Shown here one piece after another: positions 34,981 through 43,247 of a stretch of 64,000 nt of DNA. The stretch covers positions 25,488 to 89,487 of the forward strand of contig NZ_JANYMP010000026.1 in the NCBI RefSeq assembly GCF_025061645.1, read 5' to 3'. The notes below the pieces were generated by a model. That model worked only from the letters and a program-made list of their open reading frames with translations. It did not search any database and had not been told where the DNA came from. A program made the position numbers and the translations under genes. Origin of the DNA: Umezawaea endophytica. GTDB lineage: Bacteria > Actinomycetota > Actinomycetes > Mycobacteriales > Pseudonocardiaceae. Position 1 is the first letter of the stretch; every line of letters begins with the position of its first letter.

Positions 34981-35931
34981 TCAGCCCGCCAAGGCCAGAG
35001 CGGGCCTCACCGCGCCGACGGGCAGCCCGTGGCCCAGCACCGGGACGGTCGCCAACGACGTGAGCGCGCCCACGTCCACCCCGAGCATCCGCAGCGCTTC
35101 GACGACGACCACGGCCCGCGCCCGGCTGGACCCGTCCGCGATCTTCAGCGCCACCGCGGACCCGTCCGGCAGGCCGATCGCGTAGACGCCCTCGGCGCCG
35201 TCCTTGGCCAGCGCACCCGGCAGGGCCCGCATCAGCTCGGTGACGTCGCGGCCGGTGCCGCCGACCCACTCGGGGTGGCGGTTCATCGCGGCGGCGATCC
35301 GGTGCTCCGGGGTGCCCTCCGGCGCGCTGGCGATCGTGCCGAACGCCCGCGCCAGCCCGTTCAGGCTGATCCCGAACAGCGGCGCGCCGCACCCGTCGAC
35401 CCCGACCGCGCCGACGAGTTCCCCCGACAGTTCTTCGAGGGTCGTCCGCATCGCGACCTGGAGCGGGTGGTCGGGCGAGAGGTAGTCGTCGGTCGACCAG
35501 CCGTTGCGCACGCAGGTCAGCAGCATCGCGGCGTGCTTGCCCGAGCAGTTCATGTACTCCGGGGCCCGGCCCCGGCCCGCGGCCAGGTGGGCGGCCAGCG
35601 CGGCCTCGCCGATCGGCAGGTCCGGGGTGCACTGGAGGGCGGTGAGGTCCAGGCCCGCCAGCGCCAGGATCCGGCGGGCGCCCTCGACGTGGAAGTCCTC
35701 GCCGGAGTGGCTGGCGCAGGCCAGCGCCAGCAGTTCGCCGTCGAGGTCGAGGCCGTTGCGGAGCATCGCCAGGCCCTGCACCGGCTTGTTGGAGGAACGG
35801 GGGAGCGTCACCCGTTCGGGGTGGCCCTTGCGGAGGACTTCGGCACCGGACGCGTCGAACGCGACCACCGAACCGTGGTGCACGGATTCCAGGAACTCGC
35901 CACGCCAGACCTCGGCCACGACCTCGTGCAC
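34981..35931 (-). CDS. Asparaginase of the rhizobial type II family (PF06089-like)
   Basis: 316 residues. Motifs of this family are visible: VHHGSVVAFDASGAEV, VTLPRSSNKPVQGLAML (Ser/Lys), ALACASHSGEDFHVEGAR, YMNCSGKHAAMLLTC and VGVDGCGAPLFGISLNGLAR. It hydrolyses L-asparagine to aspartate and ammonia and is unrelated to the classical bacterial asparaginases. It is divergent from a GntR regulator with a palindrome between them, so it is probably that regulator's target. Confidence 0.88.
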   Translation of the reverse strand: MHEVVAEVWRGEFLESVHHGSVVAFDASGAEVLRKGHPERVTLPRSSNKPVQGLAMLRNGLDLDGELLALACASHSGEDFHVEGARRILALAGLDLTALQCTPDLPIGEAALAAHLAAGRGRAPEYMNCSGKHAAMLLTCVRNGWSTDDYLSPDHPLQVAMRTTLEELSGELVGAVGVDGCGAPLFGISLNGLARAFGTIASAPEGTPEHRIAAAMNRHPEWVGGTGRDVTELMRALPGALAKDGAEGVYAIGLPDGSAVALKIADGSSRARAVVVVEALRMLGVDVGALTSLATVPVLGHGLPVGAVRPALALAG

Positions 35932-35953
35932 GACACGCCTCCTCTACACTGCC

Positions 35954-35967
35954 AACTGTCGACAGTT
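35954..35967. promoter_or_regulatory. 14-bp perfect palindrome between asparaginase and GntR genes
   Basis: AACTGTCGACAGTT is fully symmetric and sits in the short divergent promoter, 23 bases from the asparaginase start and 35 bases from the GntR start. The size suits a FadR-class GntR dimer. Likely autoregulation plus control of the asparaginase. Confidence 0.65.
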
Positions 35968-36001
35968 AACAGCCTGTTGGTCGGTTTTGCCAGGTTGGGA
36001 G

Positions 36002-36655
36002 ATGTACGTGACACCGCCGCTGCACCTGAGCCTCGCCGGGCAGACCGTGGACGTGCTCCGGGAGCTGGTCCTGACCGGGGAGATCCCGCCGGGGGAGCGG
36101 GTGAACGAGGTCGAGCTGGCGCACCGGCTGGGGATCAGCCGGGGGCCGCTGCGGGAGGCGATCCGGCACCTGTCCAGCGAGGGGCTGCTGGTGCTGGTGC
36201 CCAACAAGGGGGCCCACGTGCCCAAGGCCGACGCCGACGAGGTGCAGGCGCTGTTCGAGCTGAGGTCCGCGCTGGAGTGCGCGGCCGCCGAGCTGGCCGC
36301 CAGTCGGCGGACGGACGCCGACGTGACCCGCCTGCGGGAGGTGTGCGAGCTGTCGCGCCGGGACTACCAGGCCGGGATGAGGTTCCCGTACCGCCTGGAC
36401 CTGGCGTTCCACCAGGCGCTACTGGACGCCGCCCGGAGTCCGCGGATCGCGGAGCAGGTGCGGCTGGTGCAGCAGCGGGTGGTGCTGCTGCGCAGCGGGC
36501 TGAAGGACGACCCGCCGCACCAGCACGCGTCGCTGGACGACCACGACGCTCTCGTGGTGGCTGTCGCGGCGGGGGACAGCCACCAGGCGAACCGGATCAT
36601 GCGCCGCCACCTGTCACGGGTGCGGGCTCAGATGCTGACCAGCCTGGACGGCTGA
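36002..36655 (+). CDS. GntR-family regulator, FadR subclass
   Basis: 217 residues from the ATG at 36002. The winged helix is at about 10-75 (VLRELVLTGEIPPGERVNEV, AHRLGISRGPLREAIRHLSS, GLLVLVPNKGAHV). The C-terminal FCD domain has the metal/ligand pattern LFELRSALECAAAELA, LDLAFHQALLDAARSPRI and LDDHDALVVAVAAGD, with the expected Asp and His. It should sense a small carboxylate or amino acid and control the divergent asparaginase. Confidence 0.92.
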   Translation: MYVTPPLHLSLAGQTVDVLRELVLTGEIPPGERVNEVELAHRLGISRGPLREAIRHLSSEGLLVLVPNKGAHVPKADADEVQALFELRSALECAAAELAASRRTDADVTRLREVCELSRRDYQAGMRFPYRLDLAFHQALLDAARSPRIAEQVRLVQQRVVLLRSGLKDDPPHQHASLDDHDALVVAVAAGDSHQANRIMRRHLSRVRAQMLTSLDG

Positions 36656-36669
36656 TCGCCGCCCGGCGG

Positions 36670-37554
36670 TCAGTGCGTGGCCAGGTGCTCCAGCAGCAGC
36701 GCCGACGTGCGCTCCGCCGCTTCCTCCGGCACGAAGTGCCCGACGCCGTTCAGCACCTCGAACCGGTACGGCCCGTGCGCCCAGTCGCTGGTGCTCTGCG
36801 CGGCCTCGGGGCCGACGGCGTCGTCCTCGGAGCCCCACAGGTACAGCGTCGGCACGGTGACGGGCGCGTACTGCCCGTCGAAGGTGTTCGCCCGGTACCA
36901 GTTGAGCGCGGCGGTCAGCGCCCCCGGCTCGGAGAGCTGCCGCACGTACTGCTCGACCCGCTGGCGCGGGATCACCGGGGGCCACCCCTGCCGCAGCCGG
37001 GCCGCGCCGTTGGCGAGCATCTCGCGTTCGGGCACCTCGGGCCTGCGCAGGTAGTCGAGGAGCGCTCCGCGGGCGCGCTGGTCGGGGTCGGTGCGCAGCG
37101 CCTCGGCGAACGCGCCGGGGTGCGGGGCGGACACGGAGGTGAGGGTGCGGACGCGCAGGGGGTTGCGGGCCGCGGCGAGCCAGCCGACCACGCCGCCCCA
37201 GTCGTGGCCGACCAGGTCGAAGCGGCGCCAGCCGAGCTGGTCGGCGATGGCGGTGACGTCGTCGACGGCGTGGTCGACGGAGTAGTCCTCCACGCGCTTC
37301 GGGCGGACGCCGGGCGAGTAGCCGCGCTGGTTGGGGGCGACCGCCCGGTAGCCGTCAGCGGCCAGCGCGCGGAGCTGGTGGCGCCACTCGATGCCGCACT
37401 GCGGGACCCCGTGCAGCAGCAGGACCTTGCGGCCGTCCAACGGGCCCGCCGCGACCGCGTCGAACGTGCCCGCGTCGGTCGGGATCCGCAGCCTCGTGAG
37501 CGCGGTGGCGTCGGTCGCGGTGCTGAGCTGGAAGACGTCACGTCGTGATCGCAT
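36670..37554 (-). CDS. Alpha/beta hydrolase, epoxide-hydrolase-like
   Basis: About 294 residues from the ATG at 37554; an upstream in-frame ATG at 37572 is possible, and neither has a strong ribosome site. The oxyanion motif HGxP is in LLLHGVPQCGIEW, the nucleophile is Asp (LVGHDWGGVVGW) rather than Ser, the acid region is LWGSEDDAVGPE, and the base His is in NGVGHFVPEEA. That combination marks epoxide hydrolases or dehalogenases. It is last in a same-strand run with the MaoC and acyl-CoA dehydrogenase genes. Confidence 0.85.
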   Translation of the reverse strand: MRSRRDVFQLSTATDATALTRLRIPTDAGTFDAVAAGPLDGRKVLLLHGVPQCGIEWRHQLRALAADGYRAVAPNQRGYSPGVRPKRVEDYSVDHAVDDVTAIADQLGWRRFDLVGHDWGGVVGWLAAARNPLRVRTLTSVSAPHPGAFAEALRTDPDQRARGALLDYLRRPEVPEREMLANGAARLRQGWPPVIPRQRVEQYVRQLSEPGALTAALNWYRANTFDGQYAPVTVPTLYLWGSEDDAVGPEAAQSTSDWAHGPYRFEVLNGVGHFVPEEAAERTSALLLEHLATH

Positions 37555-37605
37555 GACTACAGCCTGGAACATCTGCTGGTCGTGATCGATGGTGTGGGCA
37601 CCCAA

Positions 37606-38328
37606 CTAGGAACGGGGGGTAGCCCTACCGTCGTCGATCACCGTCGTGTGGTTGACGGACGTGCGGAACCGGACCTCTCCCGCCTCGTGCCAGGCGCTGA
37701 CCAGCAGTTCGTCGCCGGGGAACACCGGGTTGGCGAAGCGGGCGCCCACGGCGAGGACGTCCAACCGCTCGGCCAGCAGGCGTGCGGTGATGCCGTAGGT
37801 GGCCAGCCCGTGCAGGATCGGGCGGGGGAAGCCGCCGCGTTCGGCGAACGCCCGGTCCCAGTGCAGCGGGTTCTCGTCGCCGGTGAGGCGGTAGAGGTCG
37901 GCCTGGTCCGGGGTGGTGCGGAAGCGCAGCTCCACGTCCGGCGCGCGGTCGGGCACCGGCAGGCGGGCCGTGGTCCCGCGCGGACCGCCGAAGCCACCCG
38001 CGCCGCGGACGAACAGCGACGCGCGGGTGGTGAAGTCGGCGTCGCCGGTCGCGCGCCACTCGCGCACGACCAGCGCGCCGGAGCCCTTGTCGAACACGTC
38101 GACGACCCTGCGGGTCACCTCGATCGTGCCGGACGGCGGCAGTTCACCCGACAGCGCCAGCGACTGCTCGGCGTGCAGGACCCGCGTCATGTCGGCGTCC
38201 AGTTCCACCTGCGGGCCGCCGAACTGCGCGACCGCGATGGCGAAACCGGGCTGCATGCCCGTTCCGCCGACCGCGGCCGCGTAGCGCTCGACGTCGTCCT
38301 CGGTCCAGGACCGGACGACGGTGCTCAC
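37606..38328 (-). CDS. MaoC-like enoyl-CoA hydratase (double hot-dog)
   Basis: 240 residues from a GTG at 38328 that overlaps the dehydrogenase stop by four bases. The hydratase 2 signature is in the C-terminal half: DLYRLTGDENPLHWDRAFAE, then GFPRPILHGLATYGITARLL, with the catalytic Asp and His. The N-terminal half is a degenerate second hot-dog fold. It hydrates trans-2-enoyl-CoA to the R-3-hydroxyacyl-CoA, the step after the dehydrogenases upstream. Confidence 0.88.
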   Translation of the reverse strand: MSTVVRSWTEDDVERYAAAVGGTGMQPGFAIAVAQFGGPQVELDADMTRVLHAEQSLALSGELPPSGTIEVTRRVVDVFDKGSGALVVREWRATGDADFTTRASLFVRGAGGFGGPRGTTARLPVPDRAPDVELRFRTTPDQADLYRLTGDENPLHWDRAFAERGGFPRPILHGLATYGITARLLAERLDVLAVGARFANPVFPGDELLVSAWHEAGEVRFRTSVNHTTVIDDGRATPRS

Positions 38329-39494
38329 CCCAGGGAACCGCTGACCTTGGCGTGGCCCTTGAGGAGGTTGCGGGCGATCGTCCGGCGCTGGATCTCGTCG
38401 GTGCCCTCGTAGATGCGCAGCAGCCGCAGCTCGCGGTACCAGCGCTCGATCGGCAGCTCACGGGTGTAGCCCATGCCGCCGTGGATCTGGAGCACGCGGT
38501 CGACGATCTCGTTCGCCTTCACGCCGCCGTACAGCTTCGCCATCGACTGCGCCTGGCGCGAGTCCTTGCCCTCGTCGACGAGCCACGCGGCGTGCAGCAC
38601 GAGCCAGCGCAGCGCCTCGATCTCGACCGCGGAGTCGGCGATCATCCACTGGATGGCCTGGTACTCGGCGATCGGCTGGCCGAACGTGACGCGGGTGTTC
38701 GCCTGCTCGATGGCCATCTCCACCAGGCGCTCCACCGAGCCGATGGCCCGCGCGGGCAGCATGTACCGGCCCGCGCCGATCCACTGCATGGCCAGGGTGA
38801 AGCCGTGGCCGATCTCGCCGAGGACGTTCTCCTCGGGCACGCGCACGTTGTCGAACACGAGCGCCGCCGGACCCCACTGGCCCATGGTCGGGATGGGCTC
38901 GGACTTCCAGCCCATGTCGCGGTCGACGAGGAAGCACGTGACGCCGCCGTTGGCGCCCTTCTCCTTGTCCGTCACGGCGAAGACCATCACGAAGTCGGCC
39001 TCGTTGCCGCCGGTGATGAACGTCTTCTCACCGTTGATCACCCACTCGTTCCCCTCCTTGCGCGCGGAGGTGCGGATGGCCTTGGCGTCGGACCCGGCGC
39101 CGGGCTCGGTGATCGCGAAGCACGACTTGCGCTCGCCGGAGATCGTCGGGAGCAGGTAGCGCTCCTTCTGCTCGGCGTTGCCGTGGTAGAGGATGTTGTC
39201 CGCGTAACCGCCGAAGCGGAACTGCACGAACGACCGGCCCAGCTCGGCCTCGATCAGGGCGGTCATCACCGCGCCCAACCCCATGCCGCCGTACTCCGTC
39301 GGCGTCTGCACGCCCCAGAAGCCCGCCGTCTTCGCCTTCTGCTGCAACGCTTCCAGCTCTTCGTACGTCAGGCCGGGCTGGTTGGCGCGCTCGCGGCGGA
39401 GCACCTCCGGCTCCAGCGGGATGATCTCCTTGCGCACGAAGGTCCGCACCCAGTCGCGGATCTCCCGCTGCTCCTCGTCGAGCGTGAAGTCCAT
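38325..39494 (-). CDS. Acyl-CoA dehydrogenase 1
   Basis: 389 residues, full length. FAD and substrate motifs are CFAITEPGAGSDAKAIRTSA, EWVINGEKTFITGGNEADF and RVTFGQPIAEYQAIQWMIAD. The C-terminal LLRIYEGTDEIQRRTIARNL carries the catalytic Glu of the short-chain/medium-chain type, plus the RELPIERWYRELR helix. It oxidises acyl-CoA to enoyl-CoA and passes electrons to ETF. It starts 13 bases after the paralog at 39508 ends. Confidence 0.93.
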   Translation of the reverse strand: MDFTLDEEQREIRDWVRTFVRKEIIPLEPEVLRRERANQPGLTYEELEALQQKAKTAGFWGVQTPTEYGGMGLGAVMTALIEAELGRSFVQFRFGGYADNILYHGNAEQKERYLLPTISGERKSCFAITEPGAGSDAKAIRTSARKEGNEWVINGEKTFITGGNEADFVMVFAVTDKEKGANGGVTCFLVDRDMGWKSEPIPTMGQWGPAALVFDNVRVPEENVLGEIGHGFTLAMQWIGAGRYMLPARAIGSVERLVEMAIEQANTRVTFGQPIAEYQAIQWMIADSAVEIEALRWLVLHAAWLVDEGKDSRQAQSMAKLYGGVKANEIVDRVLQIHGGMGYTRELPIERWYRELRLLRIYEGTDEIQRRTIARNLLKGHAKVSGSLG

Positions 39495-39507
39495 GCTGTT
39501 CCCCGTT

Positions 39508-40656
39508 TCAGAAGGCGTTGACGCCGGTCAGCGCGCGGCCGATGAGCAGTTTCTGGATCTGGCTGGTGCCCTCGTAGAGGGTGGTCACCCTGGTGTCCCG
39601 CAGGAACTTCCCGACCGGGTACTCGTCGATGTACCCGTACCCGCCGAAGACCTGGATGGCGTTGTTCGCGACCCGCACGGCCGCCTCGCTGGCGTACAGC
39701 TTCGCCATCGACGCCTCGGTGCGGAACGGCTCGCCGCGGTCGGCGAGGTCCGCGACCCGCCACGTGAGCAGGCGGGCGGCGTCCGTCTCGACGGCCATGT
39801 CCGCGAGGAGTTCCTGCACGAGCTGGAACCCGGCGATGGGCTTGCCGAACTGCTCGCGCTCGGCCGCGTACTTGAGGCTCGCCTCCAACGCCCCCCGCGC
39901 GGCGCCGACGCAGCCCGCCGCGACGGACATCCGGCCCCGGTCGAGCGCCGCCATCGCGAGCTTGAAGCCCGCGCCCTCGTCGCCGAGCCTGGCGCTGTCC
40001 GGGACGCGCACGCGGTCCAGCACGAGTTCCGCCGTGGCCTGGCCGCGCATGCCGAGCTTGCCGTGGATCTCATTGGCCCGGAAGCCGTCGGAGTCGGTGG
40101 GCACGAGGAACGCGGTGATGCCCCTCGGGCCGGGTCCGCCGGTGCGGGCGAAGACCAGCGCGACGTCGGCCCAGGTCCCGTTGGTGATGAAGATCTTGGT
40201 GCCGGTGAGCAGCCAGTCGTCGCCGTCGCGCTCGGCCCTGGTCGCGAGCGACCCCGCGTCCGACCCGGTGCCCGGTTCGGTGAGGCCGAAGCAGCCCAGC
40301 CGCGTGCCCGCGCACAGGCCGGGCAGCCACTGCTCCTTCTGCTCGGCGGTGCCGTGCTTGAAGATCGTCTTGCCGACCAGGCCTAGCGACACCGAGATGA
40401 TGCCGCGCACGGCCGAGTCGCCGCGCGCGATCTCCTCCAGGACCAGGCAGTACGCCAGGTTGTCGCCGCCGGACCCGCCGTGCTCCTCGTCGATGCCCAG
40501 CCCGAGGAACCCCACCTCGCCCAGTCGGGGCACGAGCGCGCGGTCGATGGCCTCGTCGCGGTCCCACTGCTGGGCGAACGGGACGATCCGCTCCTCCGTG
40601 AAGCGGTGGGCCAGTTCTTTGAGCTGCTGGTGCTCGTCGGACAGGCGTAGATCCAC
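39508..40656 (-). CDS. Acyl-CoA dehydrogenase 2
   Basis: 382 residues, full length. Motifs are LGCFGLTEPGTGSDAGSLAT, WLLTGTKIFITNGTWADVAL, REQFGKPIAGFQLVQELLAD, and the terminal TLYEGTSQIQKLLIGRALTG with catalytic Glu. It is only distantly related to the adjacent dehydrogenase, suggesting two different acyl chains or two subunits. It is first in the four-gene operon and divergent from the TetR gene. Confidence 0.93.
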   Translation of the reverse strand: MDLRLSDEHQQLKELAHRFTEERIVPFAQQWDRDEAIDRALVPRLGEVGFLGLGIDEEHGGSGGDNLAYCLVLEEIARGDSAVRGIISVSLGLVGKTIFKHGTAEQKEQWLPGLCAGTRLGCFGLTEPGTGSDAGSLATRAERDGDDWLLTGTKIFITNGTWADVALVFARTGGPGPRGITAFLVPTDSDGFRANEIHGKLGMRGQATAELVLDRVRVPDSARLGDEGAGFKLAMAALDRGRMSVAAGCVGAARGALEASLKYAAEREQFGKPIAGFQLVQELLADMAVETDAARLLTWRVADLADRGEPFRTEASMAKLYASEAAVRVANNAIQVFGGYGYIDEYPVGKFLRDTRVTTLYEGTSQIQKLLIGRALTGVNAF

Positions 40657-40666
40657 GCCAAGACCT

Positions 40667-40694
40667 CCTAAACCGAACGGCGTTAGGTATAACG
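40667..40694. promoter_or_regulatory. TetR-type operator in the divergent promoter
   Basis: CGTTA-GGTA-TAACG (40681-40694) is a perfect inverted repeat, and CCTAA (40667-40671) with TTAGG (40683-40687) forms a wider overlapping one. They lie between acyl-CoA dehydrogenase 2 and the TetR gene, so the regulator probably represses both directions until an acyl-CoA binds. Confidence 0.65.
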
Positions 40695-40730
40695 TAGGCG
40701 CGTCGGAGAACCCAGTGCAAGGGGGTCGAT

Positions 40731-41372
40731 GTGCCTCGACCGAGCGTCCCCATCCTCAGCGGCGCCCGCATCCGCGAGGTCGCTCTCGACATCATCGACC
40801 GGGACGGGCTGGACGGCCTGTCGATGCGCAAGCTCGCGGCCGAGCTGGGCGTGCGCGCGCCGTCGCTGTACGGGCACGTGGCGACCAAGGACGACCTGCT
40901 GCACGAGGTCGCCAGCGAGGTGCTGGAACAGGTGGACGTGTCCGGTTTCGAGGCGGGCGACTGGCGGCGCGGCCTGGTCGAGAGCGCGCGCTCCTACCGG
41001 GCCGCGCTGTCGCGGCACCCGAACGTCGTGCCGTTCCTCGCCTACGGCCCCGCCGGGCGGGGCGCGTCGCTGCGGCGGCTCGACGTGATGCACGGCGCGC
41101 TGGTCGACGCGGGCTGGCCGCGCAGGCACGCGACGATGATCGCGGCGTCGCTGATGTACCTGGTGTTCGGCGCCGCGCTGAGCACGTTCTCCAGCGGTTT
41201 CTCCACAGACGCGTCGGTGTACCAGGGGCGCTACCCGCACCTGGACAAGGCCCACCTGCTGCCGTCGGTCGCGGAGGAACTGGACCGGGACAGCTTCGAA
41301 CTGGCCCTCAGCGCGTTCGTGGAGGGCCTGGAGCTACTTCGCGCGTCCGCGGACCTCCAGGTGCGCGAGTAG
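40731..41372 (+). CDS. TetR-family regulator of the acyl-CoA operon
   Basis: 213 residues from a GTG at 40731. The helix-turn-helix is RIREVALDIIDRDGLDGLSM, then RKLAAELGVRAPSLYGHVAT, of the TetR_C_1 style. The ligand domain is helical with LMYLVFGAALSTFSSGFSTD. Its 3' end overlaps the antisense DUF2277 gene by 39 bases. Divergence from the dehydrogenase operon suggests local control. Confidence 0.9.
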   Translation: MPRPSVPILSGARIREVALDIIDRDGLDGLSMRKLAAELGVRAPSLYGHVATKDDLLHEVASEVLEQVDVSGFEAGDWRRGLVESARSYRAALSRHPNVVPFLAYGPAGRGASLRRLDVMHGALVDAGWPRRHATMIAASLMYLVFGAALSTFSSGFSTDASVYQGRYPHLDKAHLLPSVAEELDRDSFELALSAFVEGLELLRASADLQVRE

Positions 41373-41549
41373 TTCCTCGGTCGCCTTCGCGATGACGTCG
41401 ACGGCGCGGTCGAACGCCTCGGCGTTGTGCGCGGCGGGCGTCCGGAACCCGGACACCTTCCGCACGTACTGGAGCGCGGCGGCGCGCATGTCGCCCTCCG
41501 TGACGTCGTCCTCGAACGGCGGGCGGAGCGTCTTGATGCTTCGGCACAT
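41334..41549 (-). CDS. DUF2277 family protein
   Basis: 71 residues. I use the ATG at 41549: MCRSIKTLRPPFEDDVTEGD and AALQYVRKVSGFRTP are the family start and core, followed by AFDRAVDVIAKATEELLAHL. The longer frame upstream overlaps the polymerase gene. Small soluble helical protein of unknown role, widespread in actinobacteria. Its last 39 bases are antisense to the TetR 3' end. Confidence 0.88.
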   Translation of the reverse strand: MCRSIKTLRPPFEDDVTEGDMRAAALQYVRKVSGFRTPAAHNAEAFDRAVDVIAKATEELLAHLEVRGRAK

Positions 41550-41577
41550 GCCGCCATTGTCGTTTACGCTGCCCGTC

Positions 41578-42591
41578 GTGGCCCAGAAGGCGTTGGAACT
41601 GATCGTTCCCGGACCCCACGGCGACCGGGCCGTGCGGCTGTCCAACCCGGACAAGGTGTATTTCCCCGAGCGCGGCATCACCAAGCGCCAGGTCGTCGAG
41701 TACTACCTCTCCGTGGCCGAGCCGTTGCTGGGCGTGCTGCGCGACCGCCCGACCACGTTGAAGCGGTACGTGGACGGCGTCACCGGCGAGGCGTTCTACC
41801 AGAAGCGGCTGCCGAAGAACGCGCCCGACTTCGTCGAGACCGCCACCATCAAGTTCCCCTCCGGCCGTCCGGCCGACGAGGTCTGCCCGACCGAGCCCGC
41901 CGTCATCGCGTGGGCCGCCAACCTCGGCACGTTCGACTTCCACCCGTGGCCCGTCCGCAGACCGCTGGTCGACCACCCGGACGAACTCCGCGTCGACCTC
42001 GACCCCCAGCCCGGCACCGACTTCCGCGACGCCGCACGGGTCGCCCTCGTCCTGCGCGAGGTCCTGTCCGAACTCGGCATCACCGGCTACCCCAAGACGT
42101 CCGGCGGCCGCGGCGTCCACGTGGCCGTCCGCATCAGGCCGGAGTGGGACTTCATCGAGGTCCGCCACGCCGTCATCGCCCTGGCCCGCGAGGTCGAACG
42201 CCGCATGCCGTCGGAGGCCACCACGTCGTGGTGGAAGGAGGAACGCGGCGAGAAGGTCTTCCTCGACTTCAACCAGGCCGCCAGGGACCGCACCATCGCC
42301 TCGGCTTGGTCGGTCCGCGGCACCCCGCGCGCCACCGTGTCCACACCGGTCACCTGGGACCAGTTGTCCACAGTGGACCCGGACGACTTCGACGTCCTCA
42401 CCGTGCCGGGCTACTACGCCGAGCACGGCGACCCGCACGCGTCGCTCGACTCGGAGGCGTTCGGGCTGGAGACGCTGCTGGAGTGGTACGAGAAGGACGA
42501 CCGCGGCGAGATGCCGTACCCACCGGACTACCCGAAGATGCCGGGCGAACCGATGCGCGTGCAGCCGTCGAAGGCCCGCAAACCCGATTAG
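41578..42591 (+). CDS. LigD-type polymerase/primase domain protein (NHEJ)
   Basis: 337 residues from a GTG at 41578, consistent with a stand-alone polymerase domain. Archaeo-eukaryotic primase motifs are ELRVDLDPQPGTDF (paired Asp), GYPKTSGGRGVHVAVRI, and KVFLDFNQAARDRTIAS with a third acidic residue. N-terminal LSNPDKVYFPERGITK is typical of the family. It fills gaps at double-strand breaks during end joining, with Ku and a ligase; Ku is not in the window. A LigC-type ligase lies at 56816. Confidence 0.92.
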   Translation: MAQKALELIVPGPHGDRAVRLSNPDKVYFPERGITKRQVVEYYLSVAEPLLGVLRDRPTTLKRYVDGVTGEAFYQKRLPKNAPDFVETATIKFPSGRPADEVCPTEPAVIAWAANLGTFDFHPWPVRRPLVDHPDELRVDLDPQPGTDFRDAARVALVLREVLSELGITGYPKTSGGRGVHVAVRIRPEWDFIEVRHAVIALAREVERRMPSEATTSWWKEERGEKVFLDFNQAARDRTIASAWSVRGTPRATVSTPVTWDQLSTVDPDDFDVLTVPGYYAEHGDPHASLDSEAFGLETLLEWYEKDDRGEMPYPPDYPKMPGEPMRVQPSKARKPD

Positions 42592-43046
42592 GCCCCCGCC
42601 CAGTCCCGGAACGCCCGCACGACCGCCTGCCCGTCCGTGCCCGGACTGCCGAGCCGGAACAGCACCCGCGCGTCGTCCTTCTGCACCGCGCCGGGCAGCG
42701 TGAGCGCGAACGCGGTCTGCCGCTTGCTCGCGCTCACCACCGTGGAAGCACCGACCCACAGCGTCACCGCGCGCCGGTCCATCACCGTCAACCGGATCGG
42801 CGCCCGCGCCGCCAACGGCCCCACCTGGAACCCCAGCCGCCGCACCATGAAGTCCACCAGCGCGGGCGCCTCCGACCCCGGCTCCCGCCCCAGGTACTCC
42901 CTCAACCGCCGCGCCACGTCATCCCGCAACACCGGCCCGTCAGCCGTGTCGACCCCGAACCGCACCACCGTCTCCGACCCGTCCTCGGCCCGGACGAGCG
43001 TGACCTCGGTGCAGCCAGCGGGGAGTTCAACTCGGTAGGACGCCAT
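42588..43046 (-). CDS. Hypothetical protein, 152 aa
   Basis: From the ATG at 43046. Beta-rich, soluble: MASYRVELPAGCTEVTLVRA, GSETVVRFGVDTADGPVLRD, LREYLGREPGSEAPALVDFM, then DRRAVTLWVGASTVVSASKR and QTAFALTLPGAVQKDDARVL. I do not recognise the family. It ends four bases inside the polymerase gene on the other strand. Its start is only about 95 bases from the metG leader, divergently. Confidence 0.6.
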   Translation of the reverse strand: MASYRVELPAGCTEVTLVRAEDGSETVVRFGVDTADGPVLRDDVARRLREYLGREPGSEAPALVDFMVRRLGFQVGPLAARAPIRLTVMDRRAVTLWVGASTVVSASKRQTAFALTLPGAVQKDDARVLFRLGSPGTDGQAVVRAFRDWAGA

Positions 43047-43140
43047 GAGGGACGGTACTTCGAACGCCTGAACTCCCGCAGGTTGCGCAAACCGGTTGGT
43101 CTGCCCGCGTACCCTCGACCTCGTGCCGAGGAACGAGAGC

Positions 43141-43188
43141 ATGTCCGGCCGGATGATGATGTCGTCCGGTCTCCTCCGCACGTCCTGA
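43141..43188 (+). CDS. Leader peptide with three consecutive Met codons before metG
   Basis: ATG at 43141, eight bases after GAGGA, encodes MSGRMMMSSGLLRTS and a TGA at 43186. Three tandem ATG codons directly upstream of a methionyl-tRNA synthetase are what a ribosome-mediated attenuator needs: stalling at Met codons when charged Met-tRNA is short. The Met codons lie in a small hairpin, 43149-43156 with 43162-43169. Role inferred from content and position. Confidence 0.6.
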   Translation: MSGRMMMSSGLLRTS

Positions 43189-43247
43189 CCCGCCAACGAG
43201 GAGGCCCCTGTGGCCGTCCTCGTGCAGCAGGGGCTGGGAAGGTAGCG
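43189..43247 (+). promoter_or_regulatory. Mutually exclusive hairpins upstream of metG (candidate attenuator)
   Basis: Structure 1: ACGAGGA (43196-43202) with TCCTCGT (43217-43223) plus inner GGCC with GGCC, a terminator-like stem. Structure 2: GCCCCTG (43204-43210) with CAGGGGC (43228-43234), which uses the same inner bases and cannot form together with structure 1. Structure 2 ends just before the ribosome site GGGAAGG of metG. No T-box sequence is present. Confidence 0.5.

Noticed and set aside
37091..37285. Short plus-strand ORFs opposite the epoxide-hydrolase-like gene
   Set aside because: Antisense shadows without ribosome sites or family features.
43047..43140. T-box riboswitch before metG
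   Set aside because: No T-box consensus or specifier-like stem was found; the GGTAC string near 43052 lacks the rest of the motif. The Met leader explains the region better.
43149..43169. Treating the small hairpin over the Met codons as a terminator
   Set aside because: It lies inside the leader ORF and would be melted by the translating ribosome; it is better read as part of the attenuator.
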